Shown: positions 1-8,180 of the stretch, piece by piece
How the letters are laid out: every line of letters begins with the position of its first letter
How positions within the stretch are numbered: position 1 is the stretch's first letter
Source of the DNA: Lentzea alba
GTDB lineage: Bacteria > Actinomycetota > Actinomycetes > Mycobacteriales > Pseudonocardiaceae
Direction: 5' to 3'
Assembly: GCF_011067745.1 (NCBI RefSeq)
Contig: NZ_JAAMPJ010000008.1
Location: forward strand, 372,001 to 436,000
DNA: 64,000 bases
Made by a program: the position numbers and the translations under genes
Notes under the pieces: model-generated
Database searches by the model: none
What the model was told of the DNA's origin: nothing
What the model saw: the letters and a program-made list of their open reading frames with translations, nothing else

Positions 1-2
1 CG

Positions 3-734
3 GTGATGGCGCTGGAAGACGTGCTTGACCACCGTGAGGGCGGGCACCGCGACCGCCACAGCGGCGACTTCTGGACGGTGCTCTTCGGCACGCCCGGTGG
101 CGACGAGCCGTGGGGATGGCGCGTCGAAGGGCATCACCTGTCGGTGAACGTCGTCATCGCCGACGGACGCGTGTCGGCGACACCGTTCTTCCTCGGCGCG
201 AACCCTGCGCGTGTGACGTATCGCGGGCACGTCGTCGGCCAGCCACTACGACTCGAAGAGGAACTCGCCCGCGAACTTCTCGATCGCATGGGCCCGACCG
301 CCCGCCGTCTCGCCGTCGTGTCCGACACCGCGCCGCACGACATCCGCAGCGGCAACTCCCCGCGCGTCAGCCCGTCCGAGCCGGTCGGCGTGACGCCGGC
401 ACAGCTCGGCAAGCCCGCCGCCGAACTGCTCGTCGACATCGTCCGCTTCTACCTCGACCGGCTCGCGTTCGAGCTCGCCGACGAGGAGTTCGCGCGCATC
501 GACCCTGAACACCTGCACTTCTCGTGGGAGGGCTCACTGCGTCGCGGCGAGGGCCACTACTACCGCGTCCAGGGCCCTGAACTGCTCATCGAGTACGACA
601 ACACGGCCAACGAGGCCAACCACGTCCACACCGTGTGGCGTCGTCATTCGAGTGACTTCGGCGACGACCTCCTCGCCGCCCACTACGACGCGTCACGGCA
701 CACTGTCGCCCGTGGACTGGCCCAAAACGGTTGA
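3..734 (+). CDS. DUF3500 family protein, 5' end outside the window
   Basis: The 243 visible residues match what I recall of the C-terminal part of DUF3500 proteins: a run reading FWTVLFGTPG, then WGWRVEGHHLSVN, then a block with FFLGANPA. The reaction of the family is not established to my knowledge. The reading frame is open to the edge of the window and family members are usually longer than 300 residues, so the first visible GTG is probably not the real start. The stop codon lies inside the next gene: endonuclease V starts at 712, a 23-base overlap that suggests co-transcription. No signal peptide or membrane segment is visible in this part. Confidence 0.8.
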   Translation: MMALEDVLDHREGGHRDRHSGDFWTVLFGTPGGDEPWGWRVEGHHLSVNVVIADGRVSATPFFLGANPARVTYRGHVVGQPLRLEEELARELLDRMGPTARRLAVVSDTAPHDIRSGNSPRVSPSEPVGVTPAQLGKPAAELLVDIVRFYLDRLAFELADEEFARIDPEHLHFSWEGSLRRGEGHYYRVQGPELLIEYDNTANEANHVHTVWRRHSSDFGDDLLAAHYDASRHTVARGLAQNG

Positions 735-1365
735 AGACGCCGTCGCCCTGCAAGAACGCCTGCGCACTCAGGTGATCACCCGAAGCGCCCCTGACCTGCG
801 CATAGACACTGTCGCGGGCCTGGACGTCGGCTACCGTAGCAATGACACAGTTGCGGGCGTTTGCGTGGTGTTCGATGCAAAAACGCTGGTCGTCCTCGAC
901 GAGGTTGTCGTCGAGGACACGACGGACTTCCCATATATTGCCGGGCTCTTCGCGTTCCGGGAGATGCCCGTGCTGCTGCGCGCTCTCGATCGGGTGACCG
1001 TCGCGCCGGATCTGTTGGTCGCGGACGGTCAAGGCCTCGCGCACCCGCGGCGGTTCGGTCTGGCGTGCCACCTCGGCGTGCACACGGGCATCCCGAGCAT
1101 CGGCGTCGCGAAGAACGCGATGGGGACGTTCGACCCGCCCGGTCACTCGCGCGGGTCGATGAGTGACCTCGTCATGGAGGACGCGGTCGTCGGCAGGGCG
1201 TTGCGGACGCAGAACGGCGTGAAACCGGTCTTCGTGTCCGTCGGCCACAAGATCGACCTGGACCGGGCGTGCGCCGAAGTGCTGCGTCTCGCTCCGCGCT
1301 ACCGGCTGCCGGAGACGACCCGCCGCGCCGACACGCTCACGCGGCAGGCTGCTTCGTCGGTGTGA
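712..1365 (+). CDS. nfi: Endonuclease V (deoxyinosine 3'-endonuclease)
   Basis: Repairs deaminated adenine by cutting the second phosphodiester bond 3' of deoxyinosine. The 217-residue protein carries the family residues in order: Asp38 in GLDVGYR, Glu84 in AFRE, Asp105 in VADGQG and His111 in the following AHPRR. These correspond to D35, E89, D110 and H116 of the E. coli enzyme. I chose the GTG at 712 because the protein then begins just before the conserved WP segment; an ATG 60 bases upstream would add an unrelated Ser/Thr tail read from inside the DUF3500 gene. The 3' end overlaps the convergent lspA gene by 29 bases. Codons near 931-940 are unusually AT-rich (CCATATATTG). Confidence 0.93.
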   Translation: MDWPKTVEDAVALQERLRTQVITRSAPDLRIDTVAGLDVGYRSNDTVAGVCVVFDAKTLVVLDEVVVEDTTDFPYIAGLFAFREMPVLLRALDRVTVAPDLLVADGQGLAHPRRFGLACHLGVHTGIPSIGVAKNAMGTFDPPGHSRGSMSDLVMEDAVVGRALRTQNGVKPVFVSVGHKIDLDRACAEVLRLAPRYRLPETTRRADTLTRQAASSV

Positions 1366-1822
1366 AGCTCAGCAGCACGAGCAGGATCGCGCCGCAGACG
1401 AGCGCGATGTCCGCGACGTTGCCGACGAACCAGCCGTTGTAGTCGATGAAGTCGACGACGTGCCCGCGCGCGAAGCCCGGCTGCCGGAACAGCCGGTCGA
1501 GCAGGTGCGTCGTCGCGCCACCGAGCATCAACGCGAGCGCGGCCGCACGCAGCCTGGTCTGCGGCTGCATGCCGTACCGCGCGAGCAGCACAACGGCGAC
1601 GGCCGCGACGATGGTGAAGACCCACGTCGACCCCGCGCCGATCGAGAACGCGGCACCGGGGTTGTAGAGGAGCCTGAGCTGCAGGAACTCCCCGAGCACG
1701 GGAATGGGCGCGCGACCAGTCAGCGCGCTCTCGGCCCAGAACTTCGTGGCCTGGTCCAGCAGCAGCACGAGCACGGCGATGCCCATCACGAGCGGCACGC
1801 GGCGAGAGGTGGTGGTGTCCAT
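1337..1822 (-). CDS. lspA: Lipoprotein signal peptidase (signal peptidase II)
   Basis: A membrane aspartyl peptidase that removes the signal peptide of prolipoproteins after diacylglycerol is attached to the +1 cysteine. The 161-residue protein has four hydrophobic segments. It shows the family blocks LLLDQATKFW, the YNPGAAFS loop, a catalytic Asp in HLLDRLFR and the second catalytic Asp in FVGNVADIAL. The block that normally reads Gly-Asn before the first catalytic Asp reads Thr-His here, which is unusual. The ATG at 1822 gives an Arg/Lys-rich start and the normal family length; the open frame extends 13 codons upstream. It is convergent with nfi. Many lipoproteins in this window are possible substrates. 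Confidence 0.88.
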   Translation of the reverse strand: MDTTTSRRVPLVMGIAVLVLLLDQATKFWAESALTGRAPIPVLGEFLQLRLLYNPGAAFSIGAGSTWVFTIVAAVAVVLLARYGMQPQTRLRAAALALMLGGATTHLLDRLFRQPGFARGHVVDFIDYNGWFVGNVADIALVCGAILLVLLSFTPTKQPAA

Positions 1823-1884
1823 TTGCGGTCGAGCGTAGTTAAGAACGCCACCGCTCGGCATCAGACCCCGGAGTCAGGCGCTGG

Positions 1885-2244
1885 TCACGCCGCGAACGCG
1901 TCGACGTCGTCCACATCGATTGCCGCGAGAAACTCCTCCTCCAGCGTCGCTGACCGTTCGTCGGTGTCGTAGTCGACGCAGATGCGCCCCCGTCCGTCGG
2001 TGCGCCGTGCATATGTGTGGAAGCGGCCGTAGAACGTGCGCCCGTCCCCGTCCGCACGCTTCGACACCATCTGGAAGATGCCGCGCTCGCTCGCGACGTC
2101 GTTCGAAGCGATGCGCTCGACGAACCGGAACGAGATGCTCACCGAGCTGCCGCGGTCGGCGAGGTCGGCGAACCACTTCTCGATCTGGTCCGAGTAGTCG
2201 GCGAACCCGAACACCTGCTTCGCGGGTCCGCCGGCGCGAAACAC
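1885..2244 (-). CDS. NTF2-like (SnoaL/DUF4440-type) protein, probably truncated at the N-terminus
   Basis: The 119-residue frame from GTG 2244 contains a compact alpha+beta fragment (FADYSDQIEKWFADL, then FRFVERIAS, then YGRFHTYARR) of the kind found in NTF2-like domains. In the same frame, coding-like sequence continues upstream (LAADTGRCPDEYLRTTSR) to a TGA at 2299-2301 without a plausible start codon. A different frame upstream reads LADTERLESFEEGKLFGTDW. This pattern suggests a frameshifted or N-terminally eroded gene; translation from GTG 2244 would give only the last two thirds of a normal domain. Substrate and role are unknown. Confidence 0.5.
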   Translation of the reverse strand: MFRAGGPAKQVFGFADYSDQIEKWFADLADRGSSVSISFRFVERIASNDVASERGIFQMVSKRADGDGRTFYGRFHTYARRTDGRGRICVDYDTDERSATLEEEFLAAIDVDDVDAFAA

Positions 2245-2696
2245 GCGTGAAGTAGTGCGCAGGTACTCGTCGGGACAGCGCCCAGTGTCCGCAGCCAGTC
2301 AGTGCCGAAGAGCTTGCCTTCCTCGAACGATTCCAGCCGTTCGGTGTCGGCGAGCAGGCCCGGCAGCACATCGCGCCCGCGCACGCACTGCCTCGTCGAG
2401 GACACCGCGGGCGGCCGCGAGCCGGGTCGCGTCGCCATCGTGCTGCACGACCTCGTGACGTGGCCGGGTGACCGGTCAGCGAACACCTCCACTCCCGGTT
2501 TTCTGCAGTGCGGACTGCGTCCCCGGATCGCACATTTCAGGTGCGGTGCGAAGAATTGCTGGAGGCTGCACGGCTGGACGGGTGCACATTCTTGCCGAAG
2601 CGCTGGTGGATCCGGTTGCGATGACGGTGCCGACGCTGCAGGTGAGGTCACGGCAGCTCAGGGGGTCGCAATAGGGGTTCCGCGCGCGACTGATCC
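2245..2696. other. Gene-poor stretch with decayed coding sequence
   Basis: No intact gene is visible between the NTF2-like fragment and the helicase promoter. On the minus strand two frames look like old coding sequence: about 2364-2460 reads HEVVQHDGDATRLAAARGVL, and about 2285-2362 reads LADTERLESFEEGKLFGTDW. They are joined only by frame changes and stops. The part from 2480 to 2696 shows nothing recognisable. Confidence 0.45.
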
Positions 2697-2762
2697 GTGA
2701 TACAAAGAATGGCTTTGTATTTTCGGAATGAATTTTCCGGGAAGACAGAACTATTGTATCAC
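2697..2762 (+). promoter_or_regulatory. Inverted-repeat operator candidate upstream of the helicase
   Basis: Two overlapping dyads use one AT-rich word. ATACAAAG (2700-2707) pairs perfectly with CTTTGTAT (2713-2720) across a 5-base spacer. GTGATACAA (2697-2705) is the exact reverse complement of TTGTATCAC (2754-2762), which ends just before the ribosome-binding site. Three copies of the same half-site before one gene suggest repressor binding or a 5' RNA structure. I did not recognise the rifamycin-associated element known from some actinobacterial helD and helR promoters. Confidence 0.5.
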
Positions 2763-2772
2763 AGGGGGCAAG

Positions 2773-4797
2773 GTGTTGGCGAGCGAACAGGCACGGATCA
2801 CCTCTCTGTATGAAAAGCTCGATCAGGAACGGAACAAAGCGGCTGCTGATCTTGCGGCCGTGCTGAGAGACACCATCACCCAGAGACTGGACCGCGAAGC
2901 CGCGGCCGGTGTGCTGACCAGGGAGGTCGGGAAGTACCGGGCGGCGGAGGAGGGGCTGGTCTTCGGCCGCATCGACTCGGAGAAAGGCGAACGCACCTAC
3001 ATCGGACGCGTCGGCTTGTTCGACGAGCACTTCGAACCACTGCTGCTGGACTGGCGGGCGCCGGCGGCGCGGCCGTTCTACACCGCGACCGCCGCGAATC
3101 CGGAAGGCGTCGTGTTGCGTCGGCACTTCCGCGTACGTGACCGCGAACTGCGCGACTTCCACGACGACGAACTGCTGACTGACACGACCGCATTGCTCGA
3201 CGCCCTCAACGCGCCGCGGACCGCGACGATGCGCGACATCGTTTCGACCATCCAAGCCGAGCAGGACGAGATCATCCGTTACTCGGGCCCCGGCGTGCTG
3301 GTGATCGAGGGTGGCCCCGGCACCGGCAAGACCGCCGTGGCCCTGCACCGCGTGGCATACCTGCTGTACACCCGCCGTGAACGCCTGTCGCGGCACGGTG
3401 TGCTGATCGTCGGACCGAACACCGGCTTTCTCCACTACGTCGGCGACGTTCTGCCGTCGCTGGGGGAGACCGACGTCGTGTTCGCGACGCCCGGCGAGCT
3501 CTATCCCGGAGTTTTCACCGACGTCGAGGACGTCCCGTCGTTGCAACGGCTGAAAGGCGATATATCAGTTCTGGACCTGCTCGCCGTCGCCGTCGCCGAC
3601 CGGCAGGAGCTTCCCGACGAGCCCGTCGAGATCGAACTGGAGGACGTCGTCGTCCCGCTCGACGCGCACATCGCCGCCGTCGCGCGCGAGAAGACGCGCT
3701 ACTACGGACTGCCCCACAACGCCGCCCGCAAGTACTTCTTCCTCGCGCTCGCCGAGGAACTCGTCGCGCCGGCGTTGCGGCTGATCGGCGTCGACTGGCC
3801 GGAGATCGAGGACGACGTGCGCCACGAACTCCGCAACAGCACCGTGTTGCGCGACGCCGTCGACCGGCTGTGGCCGCTGCTCACGCCGGAGCAGTTGCTC
3901 GCCGACCTGTACGCGGGCCGTTGCTTCCGGATCGGTGTGCCGGAGCTGTACCGGGAGGACGCCGAGGCGTGGACGGTGTCCGACGTGCCGCTGCTCGACG
4001 AACTCGCCGAGCTGCTCGGTTCAGACGGCTCGGCGGAACGGGCGGCGCGGCGTGAGGAGGAGGAACAGCTCGAATATGCCCGTGGCGTGATGGACGTTCT
4101 GTCGATCGACAAGCGCGCGGACAGCGACGAGTACATCGTCACCGACTTCGTCAACGCGGAGGTGCTGGCCGCACGGCACGAGGTGCGCGACCACCGCACC
4201 CTCGCCGAACGCGCCGCCGACGACCGCACGTGGACATACGGCCACGTCGTCGTCGACGAGGCACAAGAACTGTCTGCAATGGACTGGCGCGTGCTGCTGC
4301 GCAGGTGCCCCAACAAGTCCATGACGGTCGTCGGCGACCTGGCCCAGCGTCAGGCCGCGGGTGGCGTCCGCAGCTGGGGCTCGATGTTCGACCGGTTCAC
4401 CTACCGCCGGCTCGAGGTCAACTACCGCACGCCCGGAGAGATCATGGCCGTTGCCACGCCGGTCCTGAAGCTCGTCGACCCCGACGCGTCGGCGCCGGTG
4501 TCCGTGCGCAAAACCGGCGTGCGCCCGTGGGCCCGCCGCGTGACTGATATATCGGCGGCCGTGCGCGACGAACTCGACGCGCACGGCGAGGCATGCGACG
4601 GCCGCACGATCGCCGTCATCGGCGATCGCTGGATGCCGCCGCGCGCGTCGAAGGGCCTGGAGTTCGACGTCGTCCTCGTCGTCGAACCGCAACGCATGTC
4701 GCCCAGCGAGCTGTACGTGGCGTTGACGAGGGCGACGCAACGGCTCGGCGTCCTGCACACCGAACCGTTGCCGCGTCACCTACGAGGTCTCCTCTGA
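2773..4797 (+). CDS. helD: HelD/UvrD-type superfamily 1 helicase-like ATPase
   Basis: Resembles HelD, an SF1 motor that binds RNA polymerase and recycles stalled complexes; some actinobacterial relatives (HelR) protect against rifamycins. The protein has a coiled-coil N-terminus (about residues 5-60), Walker A GGPGTGKT with Lys186, Walker B VVDEAQ around residues 493-498, VGDLAQRQ, VNYRTPGEIM, SKGLEFDVVLV and a C-terminal LYVALTRATQRLGVLHT. GTG 2773 is preferred because AGGGGG lies four bases upstream; an ATG at 2728 would place the start inside the upstream dyad. At 674 residues it is somewhat shorter than the usual 700-770; the shortening seems to lie between IAVIGD and the SKGLEF motif. 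It contains two GATATATC words on rare ATA codons (3559-3566, 4546-4553). Confidence 0.85.
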   Translation: MLASEQARITSLYEKLDQERNKAAADLAAVLRDTITQRLDREAAAGVLTREVGKYRAAEEGLVFGRIDSEKGERTYIGRVGLFDEHFEPLLLDWRAPAARPFYTATAANPEGVVLRRHFRVRDRELRDFHDDELLTDTTALLDALNAPRTATMRDIVSTIQAEQDEIIRYSGPGVLVIEGGPGTGKTAVALHRVAYLLYTRRERLSRHGVLIVGPNTGFLHYVGDVLPSLGETDVVFATPGELYPGVFTDVEDVPSLQRLKGDISVLDLLAVAVADRQELPDEPVEIELEDVVVPLDAHIAAVAREKTRYYGLPHNAARKYFFLALAEELVAPALRLIGVDWPEIEDDVRHELRNSTVLRDAVDRLWPLLTPEQLLADLYAGRCFRIGVPELYREDAEAWTVSDVPLLDELAELLGSDGSAERAARREEEEQLEYARGVMDVLSIDKRADSDEYIVTDFVNAEVLAARHEVRDHRTLAERAADDRTWTYGHVVVDEAQELSAMDWRVLLRRCPNKSMTVVGDLAQRQAAGGVRSWGSMFDRFTYRRLEVNYRTPGEIMAVATPVLKLVDPDASAPVSVRKTGVRPWARRVTDISAAVRDELDAHGEACDGRTIAVIGDRWMPPRASKGLEFDVVLVVEPQRMSPSELYVALTRATQRLGVLHTEPLPRHLRGLL

Positions 4798-5094
4798 GAC
4801 CCATGCGAGGTAGTCGTCGTTGCCCCCGACCACGGGGGTGACGACGACCTCGGGCACGTCATAGCTGTGGTGGGCCTTGATGTGCGCGACGAGTTCGTCG
4901 GCGCGGATGGCGGACGTCTTCACAACGCACTGCCACTCCGCGTCGACGCGCACCTCGCCCTCCCACCGGTAGACACTGCGAACAGGGGCGATCTGCACGC
5001 ACGCCCCGAGTCGCGCCTCGACGATGCCCCTCGCGAGCGACTCCGCCACCTCGGCGGAGTCGACGGTCGTCGTCACCACGACGGCACCGCTCAT
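4780..5094 (-). CDS. cutA: CutA1 divalent-cation tolerance protein
   Basis: A small trimeric CutA-fold protein of 104 residues. It shows the family pattern: a TTTVDSAEVAESLARGIVE start, ARLGACVQI, then YRWEGEV, and the C-terminal HSYDVPEVVVTPV. The family was named for copper tolerance in E. coli, but its molecular role is not settled. The ATG overlaps the adenosine deaminase stop (ATGA, 5091-5094), so the two genes are very probably co-transcribed with add first. The 3' end overlaps the convergent helicase gene by 18 bases. Confidence 0.92.
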   Translation of the reverse strand: MSGAVVVTTTVDSAEVAESLARGIVEARLGACVQIAPVRSVYRWEGEVRVDAEWQCVVKTSAIRADELVAHIKAHHSYDVPEVVVTPVVGGNDDYLAWVSEETS

Positions 5095-6092
5095 AACGCG
5101 TCGATCTCCTTCAACAACTGATCTTTGAGCTCAACGGGCGCGAACGACGCGCGCACCGCGGCCCGCGCGAGGCCGGCGAGTTCGTCGCGGCTGAACCCGA
5201 ACCGTTCGTGGCACAACAGGTACTCGCGGTCGAGATCGGTGTGGAACATGCCAGGGTCATCGGTGCTGATCGTCACCGGGACCCCGGCTTCCACAAGTCC
5301 TGGCAAGTGGTGCTCGTCCAGCGACTTCACCGCGCCGGTGCGGAGGTTCGACGTCGGGCACACCTCGACGACGACGCCCTCGCCTGCGAGATGCCGCAGC
5401 AACTCGGGATCCTGCACTGCGCTGACACCGTGCCCGATCCGTTCGGCACGCAGGTCGCGCAGCGCGGACCAGATCTCGCTGGGCGGCGTCGTCTCGCCGG
5501 CATGCGGCACCATGTGCAGTCCCGCGTCCCGCGCCATCGCGAACGCCTCCCGGAACTTGGCTCTCGGCGAGTCCGACTCGAATCCGCCCAGGCCGAACCC
5601 GACCAGTCCCTCCGGCCGGTACTCGGACGCGAACCGCGCGCTCGTCATGCCCCAGTCGCGATCCCAGATGCCGGGCACGTCGAAGATCCACTGCAACGCC
5701 ACGCCGTGGACCGCGAGCGCCTCCTCGCGCCCTGCCGCCAAAGCCTCGACGAGTTCGTCGGGCGCGATCCCCGCCCGCAGGTGGCTCGTCGCGCTGATCG
5801 TCAGCTCCGCATATCGGATATTGGTTCGCGCGGCGTCACGGGCGTACCCGACGACGAGGGTGCGGACGTCCTCGCCGGTGGTGACGAGGTCGTTGACGAC
5901 GCCGTACACGTTGATGAAATGCCGGAAGTCCGTGAACTCGTAGAACTTCCGCAGCGCGGCCTCGTCGGTCGGCACCGGCCCGTCGGGGTGGTTGCGGGCG
6001 AGCGCGAGAACGGTGTCGACGGAAGCCGCGCCCACGAGGTGGACGTGCAGCTCGGCCTTCGGCAGCGCGTGGACGAAGTCGGAAATGTGCAC
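5091..6092 (-). CDS. add: Adenosine deaminase
   Basis: Converts adenosine and deoxyadenosine to the inosine forms in purine salvage. The 333-residue protein shows the zinc-binding HVH near the start (His16 and His18 in AELHVHL), HAGET, GHGVSA and STDDPGMF in family order. GTG 6092 is chosen because the protein then starts just before the LPKAELHVH block; the open frame upstream encodes Arg-rich non-homologous sequence. It leads a two-gene unit with cutA. The codons at 5811-5824 (reading NIRYA) are AT-rich and contain ATATCGGATAT, unlike the surrounding codons. Confidence 0.9.
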   Translation of the reverse strand: MHISDFVHALPKAELHVHLVGAASVDTVLALARNHPDGPVPTDEAALRKFYEFTDFRHFINVYGVVNDLVTTGEDVRTLVVGYARDAARTNIRYAELTISATSHLRAGIAPDELVEALAAGREEALAVHGVALQWIFDVPGIWDRDWGMTSARFASEYRPEGLVGFGLGGFESDSPRAKFREAFAMARDAGLHMVPHAGETTPPSEIWSALRDLRAERIGHGVSAVQDPELLRHLAGEGVVVEVCPTSNLRTGAVKSLDEHHLPGLVEAGVPVTISTDDPGMFHTDLDREYLLCHERFGFSRDELAGLARAAVRASFAPVELKDQLLKEIDAL

Positions 6093-6199
6093 GGCCCATG
6101 CTCTCAGGTCAAGAGCCGTTCGACGGGTGACATGTCTTGCAGTCAAGGGGAAGGGTGCAGGGCGAATCCCTGTACCTGGCCTTGTATTGGGGGTGCCTC

Positions 6200-7999
6200 G
6201 TGAGGGGCGCACGAAGAGTCGCACTGCTGACAGCGGTGCTTGTCCTGCCTTTCCTGCCGACGACGGCCCAAGCCGCCGAAGGACCGGTCTTCTCCGACGG
6301 CGAGGCGCAACCCGTCTTCGACCCGAAGGACGTGGTGAAGGAGAGCCTCTGGGTTCGGGCACCGGTCGACAGCGACCGCGACGGCAAGGACGACGAGGTC
6401 TACGCCGAAGTCGTCCGGCCGCGGGCCACCGAACGCGGCCTCAAGGTGCCGGTCGTGTACATGGTCAGCCCGTACTTCTCGGGCGGCAACGACGTCGCCA
6501 ACCACAACGTCGACGTCGAGCTTTACGTGCCGGACAAGCGCAACGGCCGTTTGCTGAAGTCCTCCTCCGACGAACGCATCACCGCTGCCCTCGGCCCCAA
6601 CCCGATCACGTCGGGTCGCTACGAGGCCTACTTCATCGCACGCGGCTACGCCGTCGTCTACGCCGAATCGCTCGGCACCGGCAAGTCGACGGGCTGTCCG
6701 ACGACCGGAGACGTCAACGAGACGATCGGCGCGCGCGTCGTCGTCGACTGGCTCAACGGCCGTGCGTCAGCCCGCACCGCAACGGGCGAGGCGATCAAGG
6801 CGACCTGGTCGACGGGCAAGACCGGCATGATGGGCGTCTCCTACAACGGAACGCTGCCCAACGCCGTCGCCTCCACCGGTGTCCGCGGCCTGGAAGCGAT
6901 CGTGCCGATCGCCGCGATCTCCAGCTGGTACGACTACTACCGCGCGGACGGCGCCGTCGTCGCGCCCGGCACTTTCCAGGGTGAAGACGCCGATGTGCTC
7001 GCCGAGTACGTCTACACGCGCGCGGACAGGGAGATCTGCAAGCCGATCATCGCCGAGATCGCGAAGGACCAGGACCGGATCACCGGCGACTACAGCAAGT
7101 TCTGGGACAAGCGGAACTACCTGAACGACGTCCACAAGGTCCGTGCGGCCGTGCTGGCGGTCCACGGGCTCAACGACTGGAACGTCAAGATGACGCACGT
7201 CGAGCAGTGGTACTCGGCGTTGAAGAAGGTCGGTGTGCCACACAAGATCTGGCTGCACCAGTCCGGGCACACGGACGCCGACACGCTGCGTTCGGTCGAG
7301 TGGCGCCGCACGCTGAACCGCTGGTTCACCCAGTACCTCTGGGGCCATCGCAACGGCGTCGACAAGGACCCGAAGGCGACGATCCAGCGCGAGGACAAGA
7401 CGTGGGTCGACGAGAAGGACTGGCCGGCGCCCGGCACGTCCGACGTGCGGCTGCGGCTGTCCGCGGGGGGATCCGCCAAGGGAGGCCTGGGGATCTGGCC
7501 CGGCCGCGGCGTCGAGAAGCTGACCGACGACGCCACGAAGACCGCTGAGTCCTTGATCGACCAGGCGACTTCGCCGAACCGGCTCTCCTACACCTCGGAG
7601 CCGACGCAGAAGCCGTTGCGGTTGTCCGGCAAGTCAACGGCGCATCTGCGGCTCGCGTTCGACCGTCCCGCGGCGAACGTGACGACGCTGCTCGTCGACC
7701 GGGCCCCGGACGGCAGGTCGCACGTCATCACGCGCGGCTCGACCGACCCGCAGAACAGGGAGCGGCCGGACAGGACGACGCCGATCAAGCCCGGCAAGTT
7801 CTACGACGTCGCGGTGCCGATCGTGCCGGACGACTACATCCTGCAGACGGGGCACCGGCTCGAGTTCGTGGTGATCTCCAGCGACTACGACTACACGTTG
7901 CGCCCGAAGCCCGGTGCCGGTCTGTCGCTGGACCTCGCCCGGACGTCGGTGGAACTGCCGGTCGTCGGTGGCTGGCGCACGGTGTTCCAGACGTTCTGA
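6200..7999 (+). CDS. Secreted S15-family (X-Pro dipeptidyl-peptidase type) hydrolase
   Basis: A serine peptidase or acyl hydrolase of the CocE/PepX type, probably exported. An N-terminal signal peptide (RGARRVALL, hydrophobic core, TTAQA before AEG) is followed by an alpha/beta-hydrolase domain. The nucleophile elbow is GMMGVSYNG with Ser214. A conserved Asp lies in the HGLNDWNV region and a His in HQSGHTD. A C-terminal beta domain runs from about residue 400 and ends with a typical VPIVPDDYIL...GHRLEFVV region. GTG 6200 has GGGGG at 6189-6193 and places the signal peptide correctly; the ORF extends 21 codons further upstream. A short hairpin (CAGGG/CCCTG, 6158-6172) lies in the leader. The gene is followed by a strong terminator. 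Confidence 0.88.
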   Translation: MRGARRVALLTAVLVLPFLPTTAQAAEGPVFSDGEAQPVFDPKDVVKESLWVRAPVDSDRDGKDDEVYAEVVRPRATERGLKVPVVYMVSPYFSGGNDVANHNVDVELYVPDKRNGRLLKSSSDERITAALGPNPITSGRYEAYFIARGYAVVYAESLGTGKSTGCPTTGDVNETIGARVVVDWLNGRASARTATGEAIKATWSTGKTGMMGVSYNGTLPNAVASTGVRGLEAIVPIAAISSWYDYYRADGAVVAPGTFQGEDADVLAEYVYTRADREICKPIIAEIAKDQDRITGDYSKFWDKRNYLNDVHKVRAAVLAVHGLNDWNVKMTHVEQWYSALKKVGVPHKIWLHQSGHTDADTLRSVEWRRTLNRWFTQYLWGHRNGVDKDPKATIQREDKTWVDEKDWPAPGTSDVRLRLSAGGSAKGGLGIWPGRGVEKLTDDATKTAESLIDQATSPNRLSYTSEPTQKPLRLSGKSTAHLRLAFDRPAANVTTLLVDRAPDGRSHVITRGSTDPQNRERPDRTTPIKPGKFYDVAVPIVPDDYILQTGHRLEFVVISSDYDYTLRPKPGAGLSLDLARTSVELPVVGGWRTVFQTF

Positions 8000-8004
8000 C
8001 GTCA

Positions 8005-8048
8005 TGTCGCGCTTCGGTCCTCGCTCGCTCGGGGACCGAAGCGCGACA
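8005..8048 (+). terminator. Terminator-like hairpin after the S15 peptidase
   Basis: A perfect 16-bp stem (8005-8020 with 8033-8048; arms begin TGTCGCGCTTC and end GAAGCGCGACA) around a 12-base loop starts five bases after the stop codon. There is no T-run, which is common in actinobacteria. Confidence 0.75.
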
Positions 8049-8180
8049 ACCTAGCACACACCCCCGACCAAACCCCGTCCCCAGGCGCTCCAAGATCTCA
8101 ACCTGTCCACAACCGCCGAGTTGTCCACAGTTTCCCCGCCACCCCGCTGCCGACCCCACTCCACCCACCACTGTGGGCCC

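Noticed and set aside
6158..6172. T-arm-like hairpin (CAGGGCGAATCCCTG) suggesting a tRNA
   Set aside because: No acceptor, D or anticodon arm can be drawn around it; it is a small leader hairpin before the S15 peptidase gene.
6093..6199. Possible riboswitch before the secreted peptidase
   Set aside because: The 107-base gap shows no conserved c-di-AMP, cobalamin or other core that I could match.
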